From a virus: a DNA stretch of 64,000 nucleotides. This document shows, in pieces, positions 38,901 to 45,128 of this stretch; position 1 is the stretch's first letter; the number at the start of each line of letters is the position of its first letter. Location of the stretch: the IMG/VR virus record IMGVR_UViG_3300033145_000849, positions 62,001 to 126,000 of that record; one strand, written 5' to 3'. Position numbers and translations under genes: made by a program. The notes under the pieces are model-generated. The model was not told where the DNA came from and made no database searches. It worked only from the letters and a program-made list of their open reading frames with translations.

Positions 38901-38997
38901 GAACTCTAAAGTTGTCTCCTCTTTTAAGATTGTGTTTCTTAACATAACCTTTTACACAGTCTTTACAGATCCCATCACATTGCCTAAGGTCTATCAA
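35917..38997 (-). CDS. terL: Terminase large subunit, intein-interrupted
   Basis: 1,026 residues including a 368-residue intein; spliced length about 658. TTG start with CAGGAG upstream. The packaging motor ATPase is recognised by Walker A split as GRQ + SGKT, Walker B MLIFDEAD (about 598-605), and coupling motif MSSTPTG (about 629-635). The C-terminal nuclease shows three acidic residues in the expected contexts: GVDWND (D725), IYIDRG (D784) and DHVLDAV (D902). The N-terminus has a small cysteine cluster (C7, C11, C14, C34) that may bind zinc. It cuts and translocates concatemeric DNA through the portal. The intein sits inside the Walker A loop, so no ATPase can form before splicing. Confidence 0.92.
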   Translation of the reverse strand: MIDLRQCDGICKDCVKGYVKKHNLKRGDNFRVPCFGIPEAYLSDDILASVGGDPEIAISMLDPVTWAAEFLDWHCLDPEGAVWKRMTDDGSLPEESNPYDEEVAKMGKAPFHRPYQAQMLRCSSKRKAFRLGRQCLTENTLVQLTSGKVVSIKEVRAGDSLFSVNTSTYKLESDTVVDSWSSGSKPVYRIRTKFGHEIECTNNHPFLSISRFCDYKNGYTIEKLPRHWSTISSGLQVGHKIAVPIVEPVFGTKPLPLGLPELLGYFIADGSCAPKQSAKFTNITEEYLNEFTSLCKSFGSEVKPYPKGNGFDLIISNGRRQPNPVREIIFKHGLGDIRGPDKRVPKAIFEAPKEQIAAFMNRLWSADGYVSSFKRTGRETYRTEIGVLQENKLLVQDIQRLLWRFGVHGYIKQEDCGYRYVVSNKNGVINFLNNIGPVKGKETACSVAMKITDSTGDKYGKTEKDILWDYVSKIEYLGEQETYDIEVKNNHNFIANGILTHNSGKTEALCIAMLHGMFTHSKFKVVVIAPFQSQIELIFSRLQGMIQGNPLLSASVTRNVKAPNYAMELANGSRVRGFTAGTRSGQGAGSVRGQDASMLIFDEADMLCADDVNAASAIITNHPKATVWMSSTPTGKREHFYTTCNSRIFKEFHYPSQINPNWSDELEDFFHEQLTEDGYKHEVLAQFGEQEEGVYQAKYVEIAQSEYKYSEQTVNPNWHYSMGVDWNDRKVGVTIVVVGYDPANGLFYLVDKQIVSRGDYTQLAACEKVAEYNRLWNPFTIYIDRGFGATQYEVLRKFGFDSIATKGKSHPDSKLSRIVKAYDFGGTIETHDLFTKELVKKPAKPFLVENSVRRFETCTIKYPKSDDKFTSALLGYIVKRMTMAGMPVYEQENTRVGDHVLDAVNLALVAFTLEKTPFGKPKYDNTIAYSPGIGLIDGDTGKHISAESHKPQSGRADFANVNTISKPDLPAAHTNKEAGVKIWNWPGFGHDAPRPKSRSMQQASNDARKRIGMSPRRPSAPKRRKF
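37492..38595 (-). other. Intein with LAGLIDADG endonuclease in TerL Walker A
   Basis: Residues C135 to N502 of the precursor. It starts CLTENTLVQLTSGKVVSIKE, has the block B-like ECTNNHPF, two LAGLIDADG-type blocks (ELLGYFIADGS at about 261-271 and FMNRLWSADGY at about 359-369), and ends YDIEVKNNHNFIANGILTHN with +1 Ser. All splice-junction residues are intact. Confidence 0.95.
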
Positions 38998-39024
38998 AAC
39001 CTACTCCTGAAATTAAAGCCTTGG

Positions 39025-39510
39025 TTAAATTCTACCCCATGCCTTGTTTGCTCCAGCCCGAGCCAATGCATTAAAACCATTGGATGCTTGTGCATATGAC
39101 TGGCCAATAAATCTGGACGCTGTGCCTGCCATGGCATGAGCTGCCATTCCTGCAGCCTGACCTCTTCCTAATCCCATTCCTTTAGGACCCATTCCTCTAT
39201 ATACTCCTGCGCCTCTTTGTCCAAGTCGCGTTGCACCAAGAGCACCTGCTCCTAAAGCCATGCCACCTAAAGCTCCACCTATAACACTGGTATCGTTAGA
39301 AAAGGCACCGTATGTACCACCAGCAACTCCACCCATAGCAGCAGAGAGACCAGTATTACTCATACCACGCATGTAACCAAGACCTCGAGCCCCTAGCATA
39401 CCGGCTTCTCCTGCGGCGGTCTTCCACCCACCAGCTCCAATCAAACCTGCTGATGCATCAGTAAGACCTAGTCCTGCTTTACTTGCCAACCCTCTCATCT
39501 TATTAAACAT
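39025..39510 (-). CDS. Glycine/alanine-rich membrane-active-looking virion protein (1 of 3)
   Basis: 161 residues, ATG with AAGGAG upstream. About half the residues are Gly, Ala or Met, with glycine-zipper-like spacing (GLTDASAGLIGAGGWKTAAG; VIGGALGGMALGAGALGATR). Very basic and hydrophobic, no catalytic motif. It is one of three adjacent genes of this composition immediately after the kinase-domain protein and before TerL. Possibly an internal protein ejected to form a channel; this is inference from composition. Confidence 0.45.
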   Translation of the reverse strand: MFNKMRGLASKAGLGLTDASAGLIGAGGWKTAAGEAGMLGARGLGYMRGMSNTGLSAAMGGVAGGTYGAFSNDTSVIGGALGGMALGAGALGATRLGQRGAGVYRGMGPKGMGLGRGQAAGMAAHAMAGTASRFIGQSYAQASNGFNALARAGANKAWGRI

Positions 39511-39522
39511 TAAAAATTCTCC

Positions 39523-40086
39523 TTACCTATAATAAGGCGAGTAGGACATTAGTGCTTCGTTTCCTAAAGCTGACCTACCATTTATTTTAGAATTTTGAAG
39601 GGCCTGGAAGCTTCGTTGTCTCATAGTAGACATGGTTCCAAACCGATCTAATACAGGTGTACCCATTTCTAGTCTAGCATGTTTCTTTAGATATTCATTG
39701 GTAAACGGCCTGAAGAGCTGCTTGGTCTCTCCACCCGAAGCATAGAATGCTCCAAGGCCTGCTCCTGCAGCAAGACCAACACCTGCACCAATTACTGCCG
39801 CAGATGTACCCATAGCACTAAGTGCAGCATTGAAAGCATAGAACGTTCCAATTTCTGAAGCTGCTCCCATTGCTGCTCCACTTACTCCACCTTCTTGATA
39901 TCCTTGAGCAGCTGCCATTAGTGTAAAAGCTGGACCAATAAGTCTCCCAAGACCCTTGCCGCTAAGACCCACCATGTCTTTAACGCCTCTCATTCCAGCC
40001 TGATGCATTGAACTTCCCATATATGTCTTAACAAGTCCTCCCGATCCAGCGGCAGGTCTACTTGCAACAGATCCCATTATAGCCAT
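39523..40086 (-). CDS. Glycine/alanine-rich membrane-active-looking virion protein (2 of 3)
   Basis: 187 residues, ATG overlapping the preceding stop (TAATG). Long hydrophobic Gly/Ala stretch at about residues 75-115 (AAVIGAGVGLAAGAGLGAFY), a less hydrophobic C-terminal third ending in polar residues. The shared composition with its two neighbours suggests they act together. Confidence 0.45.
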   Translation of the reverse strand: MAIMGSVASRPAAGSGGLVKTYMGSSMHQAGMRGVKDMVGLSGKGLGRLIGPAFTLMAAAQGYQEGGVSGAAMGAASEIGTFYAFNAALSAMGTSAAVIGAGVGLAAGAGLGAFYASGGETKQLFRPFTNEYLKKHARLEMGTPVLDRFGTMSTMRQRSFQALQNSKINGRSALGNEALMSYSPYYR

Positions 40087-40625
40087 TAGTGTCTCCCTCT
40101 ATGTAGGCCTTGTACTAATCCTCCAGCACTACCTGCTAAGGCACGAAAATCTCCACCCATTCCTGGTGCGAAACCACTTGAAGAACCTCCAACAGCTTGC
40201 AAGTATGCTTCTCGATCTTCTGTAGAAACCCCGCCGCCAGGTGCTCCACCAGCAATTACTCCATACCCTGCTGCTAGTCCACCTCCAGCCAATAATGCTG
40301 TCTTCGGATTCTTTAGTGCCCATCTTCCTATACCAAAACCTGCTTTACCTATTCCTATACCAGCTTTAGTACCCATCTTGGTTGCTCCCCAACCCAATTT
40401 AGCCATTCCCCCAACACCAATACCTTTTGCTATTCCAAAAGCTGACCTTGTTGTAAGAGCACCCACTCCAAGTCCCATTGCAGCCCCAGCTACAGCATCT
40501 CTAACTCTTCCGGTAGTCGAAGCTTGTTCTGACATACCTCCACCTACGGCTCCACCTATAAGGCCACCAACCGCCATTCTACGAATACCGCCACCTACCA
40601 TAAATTTACCAGCAGCTAATAACAT
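40086..40625 (-). CDS. Glycine/alanine-rich membrane-active-looking virion protein (3 of 3)
   Basis: 179 residues, ATG adjacent to the previous stop with GGAGGAG embedded in the last codons of the upstream gene. Glycine-zipper-like segments at about 17-30 and 45-60, a G/K-rich stretch (GTKAGIGIGKAGFGIGRWAL) and a hydrophobic helix near 110-130. Basic. Same family-like composition as the next two genes. Confidence 0.45.
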   Translation of the reverse strand: MLLAAGKFMVGGGIRRMAVGGLIGGAVGGGMSEQASTTGRVRDAVAGAAMGLGVGALTTRSAFGIAKGIGVGGMAKLGWGATKMGTKAGIGIGKAGFGIGRWALKNPKTALLAGGGLAAGYGVIAGGAPGGGVSTEDREAYLQAVGGSSSGFAPGMGGDFRALAGSAGGLVQGLHRGRH

Positions 40626-42905
40626 TTATACTCCTCCACCTAGCTTCTTATCACAGTGTGTCACATGGCCTCCAGTAGGTCTAGTGTGACTTCTACCACC
40701 ATTTCGAGCAGCTTCCCAAATCTGAGCCTGTGTCGCTCTAATAGTCTTTGCTGATTCTAAATTCTTTATACGTAAAGATTCTCTAATTTTTATTATTTTT
40801 TGTAACTCAAGATTGTCAGAATTATAATTAGTCGGTGCTTTTCCAAGGGTCTTTTTAAAAACTTTCTTTCTAATCTCATAGTGAGCCATCATCATGTCTT
40901 TTGTTGATTCTCTCATAAATTCAACACGTTTTTCAGCTAGTCCATAATCTACAACATGAGCTACTTTTTCTCTTTTATTCCAAATTGTATTTGTAGGAGA
41001 TATGTCTGGATTCCAGATTCCTCGTTCAGTTAATTCTTTTACAGCTCCACTCTCCATAGATTTTTCTGCCATTCTTACAGCTTTTAAATCTCCTTGTTCC
41101 AATAATTTGGCCACAGGAGTTCCTTTCATAAGTTCCATATATAAAGAATCGCCCTTTAGTCCATAAACCGTAGGAGCAAAAGCTGTTTCTTCAAGGCCTT
41201 TCATCATTCGAGCCTCTTTTTTCAAATTAAAACCAGACAATAACCAATCTGCAGGCTTATCTACAGCGGAGGGGTCTTCAAAAACTTCTCTAAGTGGCCT
41301 AGTTTGTTTTTTTACATAAGAAAAAGTTTGGCCCTTATATTCTGTCTGCATACGATAAACATCTGACCATCTTCCCTTACCAATCCGTTCTATTATAGTT
41401 CCTTGATGCAGTGCCTTTTGAAAACCTCGTCTTCTTAATAGGTTAGGAATAGTAACTCCTAATCTTGTTGCTACTCCTTTTAAGGCATCAAAACCGCTAC
41501 CAAAGTCTGTAAGAATTTTACGAAGCACTGGGGCTAAACCACCGTGTCTTAATCCTTCTATTGTATTATATTTATCGTCAAATCCGCTAAACCATCCATC
41601 TGAAGCTTGTCTTATAGGCTCTATTGCAGACCTTATCTTTCCTTTCTGATAAGATCGAAGAAAAAGTTCTTCTTGAGGCATAGTTAAATTGTGGGAAGGC
41701 ATAGCACCCAACTTACCTTGTGCAAAAGACTTAGGAACTCTATCTATTAAAACTTTTATATTCCGTGCTTCAGCTGCTTCATGAAAAATAAACATTTTAG
41801 AAATATCTTCTGTAGTTGTCTTCTCTATCGATTTCATTGAAGCAAACCCTGCTTCGACTTCTTTTATAGAAATACCTACATCTTTTGATATCTTACTCAT
41901 GAGCTCGGATTGAGACATGTTTTTAAGTTCTGATCTAAAAATTTTCTGTACCTCTCCAAGACCTTCTTTTAAACCTCCCAGGATCTTTTTTGAAAGAGTT
42001 GGATCAACATAAGAACGACCAGGTACATATCCTTGTTTTTTAATATTTTTAACGAAAAGATCTTCTGCAGAACCACCTTTGATCGCTTTTTGTATCCAAG
42101 ATTCTGGAGCAAGAGAAAAAGTACCCTGTAATATGTCTTTGGCTTCACCAGGAGGAGCTACTTTAAGTTCAACACCTAGTCTTTTGGCAAACTGTGAAAC
42201 AGTATCGGTTTCAGCATATTTGGCTAATCCTCGGATTTCGGTAACAGAAAACCCACGAGTCTTAGGTGAAGGTCTAAACATTCTTCCTACAATCTGGCCT
42301 GCTCGTTGAAACATACCTTTAAATCCACTTCCAAAGTCGGTATTCTGTTTTCTAAGCTTACCTGCAAGGCCTTTGTGGCTTAAACCCTCTATTGTGTTGT
42401 ATTCATCGTCTTTACCAGAGAAAACAGCAGCACCAGCTAGTATTGCTGCAACTCCTCCAGCTGCTATTGCAGCTCTTTTTTTAGTCCAAAAAGAGGAAGA
42501 GATTGCCGCGATCGGGGGTGCAAACAGCTCTTCTCTAACAGGAAGGTTTTGTTTACTAAGAAAAGCTTTCCATCCCTCATCTACTGCTTTTGGTGTATAG
42601 GCTTTTGTTTCCCTAATACCCATATATAGAGATTCTGGAGACCTTATTACTTCAGGTTCTGCCATCGATGTAACCTTAGCAATATATTCAGCAATATTAG
42701 AAGAAAATGTTCTAGTGTAAGATCTGTATTCTTTAGGAGAAAAGACTTGAGCAGCAGTTAAAGGAAGAGACATCTGCCCTTTAGGAACAGTAGTTTTTAA
42801 AACAGGTAAGTCTTCTGTTAGTTTACGAGCAGCACTAAGACTAGAGATATCACGAGCTGGTAACCCTGCAAGCATTAACTGTTGGTTAATTTTGTCCCAG
42901 GCCAA
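40626..42905 (-). CDS. Virion-operon protein with C-terminal protein-kinase-like domain and duplicated YNTIEGL motif
   Basis: 759 residues, TTG start. A hydrophobic helix lies at about 144-162. Two copies of a 27-residue motif occur at 169-195 and 446-472, each starting YNTIEGL and ending TDFGSGF. Residues about 505-670 hold the key positions of a eukaryotic-like protein kinase fold: glycine loop IGKGRWSDVY (508-517), a Lys in YVKK (532/533), Glu in KKEARMM (E564), catalytic loop NPDISPTN (D634, N639) and DYG (653-655). The His of the HRD motif is Asn. In this operon a virion-borne kinase acting on host proteins, or a structural pseudokinase, are both possible. The motifs are seen directly; activity is inferred. 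Confidence 0.65.
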   Translation of the reverse strand: MAWDKINQQLMLAGLPARDISSLSAARKLTEDLPVLKTTVPKGQMSLPLTAAQVFSPKEYRSYTRTFSSNIAEYIAKVTSMAEPEVIRSPESLYMGIRETKAYTPKAVDEGWKAFLSKQNLPVREELFAPPIAAISSSFWTKKRAAIAAGGVAAILAGAAVFSGKDDEYNTIEGLSHKGLAGKLRKQNTDFGSGFKGMFQRAGQIVGRMFRPSPKTRGFSVTEIRGLAKYAETDTVSQFAKRLGVELKVAPPGEAKDILQGTFSLAPESWIQKAIKGGSAEDLFVKNIKKQGYVPGRSYVDPTLSKKILGGLKEGLGEVQKIFRSELKNMSQSELMSKISKDVGISIKEVEAGFASMKSIEKTTTEDISKMFIFHEAAEARNIKVLIDRVPKSFAQGKLGAMPSHNLTMPQEELFLRSYQKGKIRSAIEPIRQASDGWFSGFDDKYNTIEGLRHGGLAPVLRKILTDFGSGFDALKGVATRLGVTIPNLLRRRGFQKALHQGTIIERIGKGRWSDVYRMQTEYKGQTFSYVKKQTRPLREVFEDPSAVDKPADWLLSGFNLKKEARMMKGLEETAFAPTVYGLKGDSLYMELMKGTPVAKLLEQGDLKAVRMAEKSMESGAVKELTERGIWNPDISPTNTIWNKREKVAHVVDYGLAEKRVEFMRESTKDMMMAHYEIRKKVFKKTLGKAPTNYNSDNLELQKIIKIRESLRIKNLESAKTIRATQAQIWEAARNGGRSHTRPTGGHVTHCDKKLGGGV

Positions 42906-42914
42906 CTAATATCA

Positions 42915-44636
42915 CTACTCCTCTTTACCATCGATTAAATCATCTGGAGTTAAGGGTTGTACTACTTCTGCATCTATTATATCACTCTCTGCATGTCTCA
43001 GTTTCTTAAGTTCAACTTCTGCTTGTCTAGTAAGAAGCATTATCTTATTACGAAGTTCTGCTGCAGAGTTTGAAGGATCGTCATTACCTCTTTGTTTAAG
43101 CGCTGCTTCTCTTTTGTATTTTTCTTGTCTGTCCCCAACCATTAGCTTAACTAATTTGGTTTTTCTATTGTTTAAGCGCTCTTTAGTGTCAAAAAAGGCG
43201 TTTGTTTCCATTTTTGTAAGAATAGTACCGTCTTTATCTACCCCAACTATGCTTTCTTGTACTAATTCAGCATGTTTTGGTTTAGAAAGGTTGTTATTTA
43301 GTCTCCATAACATCAATTCTATCTCAGCTAGCTCTCGTACCATTTGTATTTCAGTGAATGAACTCTCATCTATATGATAGTCGTGAATATACAATCGGGT
43401 ATATTCGTTCAATAAGTTTACTTCTATAAGACAATTATGAGTAACAATTCCATTGGCCAAATAGGTATGATGATTATCAACCTCAAGACTATAGACTATG
43501 CCATCATAATCATATCGTTCAATTTCGATAGGTTCCTTATTTGGAACTTTTTCGCCATGTTTCCTTCTCTTCATCTCGGGACCATCAATAGTAGCAACAT
43601 CCATACAACCGGAGATAAGATTACAAGCCCTTATCTTTAATAATCTGCTCATAGATCCTAGCATGGAGTTAAAATCAGACTTTCTGCTCCAAATTGGATA
43701 ATCAATAGATAACCCGATCTCTTTAAGTTTCTGTGTAATAAATTGACTACCAGGAGAATTTCTCCTATGATGTTCGTCTAATTGTTCCTGGGTAACCCAC
43801 TTATACAAACCGTTCCATTTAACCTTCTTTGTCCCATCTGAAACAGCAATAAAACATGTTTTGGTAGTTCTAAATCTCAGAGAAAGCTCTTCTTCTGCTA
43901 ACATCGCCTCTGTATTTGTATTGTAAAGACCCAATATCCAAATATCGTCAGCTTGCTCTCTTTGAGCTCTTGAAGTTATTCCAGAATACCTTTTGCTTTT
44001 GGTTTCTTTAAACAATACTGTTTTTCCTATCCTCCAGCTGTCTCCTCTTCTCATTAAATATACAGCAAATTTATTAAAAGCATTTTTGTTCCACCTTGCC
44101 ATGCAAATGTGATCAACAGTACAATCATAGTGTCCATAGAGAGTCTTAATCCGGACCATTTGACCCTTATAGTCTCTACTTCCCAATTGAAAATGTGCCC
44201 CACCTCGAGAAGAATGTTCATAGCTAGAAATATAACTACTTTTACTATGAAATACAGCCACTTTGTCTTCTCCAACTTTTAGTTCTTCAATAGGAACCTG
44301 GCCTTGATTAACTGTCTGGATGAGGGTTCCTGGGGGATGACAAGCTCTACCTATTGGAGTTTTCTTCATTTTTACAAATAGACATTGAGGAGCGAAAGGA
44401 CATTTTGCTCCTCCACCACAAGTTAAGGGTATCGCCGCACTTGCTCCTGTCGATAGATGAGTCAGATGACTCTTGATTTTGTTGGCTTCTTCACGAGTAA
44501 ACTCAATATCTGAATAATCATCCGGAATCAATTCCAAGAACTCGAAGAAATTGGTCTTATATTCTTTACCATCATTCTTGATAATGGTTCCATTCAACTT
44601 AATGAGATCTGTACTTTCCTTTTTAGGTTCAGCCAA
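42915..44636 (-). CDS. Cysteine-cluster protein with intein; terminase-small-like position
   Basis: The start is revised to the TTG at 44636, because AGGAG sits seven bases upstream inside the end of the previous gene and this cuts the overlap to 8 bases. 573 residues, spliced length about 270. The extein has four cysteines (C-x5-C-x5-C-x13-C after splicing: CGGGAKC, PFAPQC, then GRA+C) that look like a metal cluster, followed by a helical, charged C-terminal region (LAEIELMLWRLNNNL; RNKIMLLTRQAEVELKKLRH). It lies a few genes upstream of TerL with packaging proteins around it; small-terminase-like or recombination/packaging adaptor is a guess. Confidence 0.45.
   Translation of the reverse strand: MAEPKKESTDLIKLNGTIIKNDGKEYKTNFFEFLELIPDDYSDIEFTREEANKIKSHLTHLSTGASAAIPLTCGGGAKCPFAPQCLFVKMKKTPIGRACHPPGTLIQTVNQGQVPIEELKVGEDKVAVFHSKSSYISSYEHSSRGGAHFQLGSRDYKGQMVRIKTLYGHYDCTVDHICMARWNKNAFNKFAVYLMRRGDSWRIGKTVLFKETKSKRYSGITSRAQREQADDIWILGLYNTNTEAMLAEEELSLRFRTTKTCFIAVSDGTKKVKWNGLYKWVTQEQLDEHHRRNSPGSQFITQKLKEIGLSIDYPIWSRKSDFNSMLGSMSRLLKIRACNLISGCMDVATIDGPEMKRRKHGEKVPNKEPIEIERYDYDGIVYSLEVDNHHTYLANGIVTHNCLIEVNLLNEYTRLYIHDYHIDESSFTEIQMVRELAEIELMLWRLNNNLSKPKHAELVQESIVGVDKDGTILTKMETNAFFDTKERLNNRKTKLVKLMVGDRQEKYKREAALKQRGNDDPSNSAAELRNKIMLLTRQAEVELKKLRHAESDIIDAEVVQPLTPDDLIDGKEE
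43434..44342 (-). other. Intein inserted at a cysteine of a Cys cluster
   Basis: 303 residues. It starts CHPPGTLIQTVNQGQVPIEE (block A), has the block B-like YDCTVDHICMARW, and ends YSLEVDNHHTYLANGIVTHN with Cys as +1 residue. The middle region (WILGLYNTNTEAMLAEEELS) resembles a degenerate endonuclease domain; no clear LAGLIDADG pair is visible. Splice residues are intact. Confidence 0.92.
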
Positions 44637-44880
44637 AACAAAACTCCTGTTGTCCTGGAATATAGTGCGGCGCTTGCTCAAGGTAAAACATTCTCTCTAT
44701 AAAAGCTGCTGTACCAGAATGCATAATAACATGTTGAGACTGAGCTTGTTCTCCTACAATTTGGGCAAATATTCCAAACAATTCTTCCATTGCTCTACTT
44801 TCCGGCCGTAGATCTTCCTCTGTTACTCTAATAGATGCAGAATAAGAGTCCCCAACCTCAATAATGTCGTCATCTCCCAT
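44629..44880 (-). CDS. Small acidic protein of late operon
   Basis: 83 residues, ATG start, overlapping its upstream neighbour by 11 bases. Acidic N-terminus (GDDDIIEVGDSY) and a helical middle. It ends GQQEFCFG; the codons for QQEF contain AGGAG, which serves as ribosome site of the next gene. No family recognised. Confidence 0.5.
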   Translation of the reverse strand: MGDDDIIEVGDSYSASIRVTEEDLRPESRAMEELFGIFAQIVGEQAQSQHVIMHSGTAAFIERMFYLEQAPHYIPGQQEFCFG

Positions 44881-45121
44881 AATTATCCCCTTCTAGCTTT
44901 CTAATGCCGGCTAAAACCTTCAATAGAGCCTCTTTAACATCTTCATAATGTTTAGAATAAAAGAGATGAGAAGACTTTAGGGCATAGGTACAGTCCCTGC
45001 CACGCTCACCGTGTTCCGCGAACCAAATATATTTCTCTAACATTTCTTTACCAAAGGACTTTTCTAGTTTCCATAGTAGATCTAACAGTTCTTCACGTGG
45101 GTTTCTAGCACTTCTGTCCAT
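44870..45121 (-). CDS. Small protein of late operon
   Basis: 83 residues, ATG with AGGTGA upstream, directly after the beta-helix gene. Helical and charged (REELLDLLWKLEKSFGKEML; HYEDVKEALLKVLAGIRKLE). No recognised domain. Compact operon placement with an 11-base overlap into the next gene supports it being real. Confidence 0.5.
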   Translation of the reverse strand: MDRSARNPREELLDLLWKLEKSFGKEMLEKYIWFAEHGERGRDCTYALKSSHLFYSKHYEDVKEALLKVLAGIRKLEGDNYGR

Positions 45122-45128
45122 TAATCAC

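Noticed and set aside
43434-44342. GIY-YIG endonuclease in the third intein
   Set aside because: GLYNTN segment is suggestive, but the catalytic Arg and Glu context of GIY-YIG is not recognisable.
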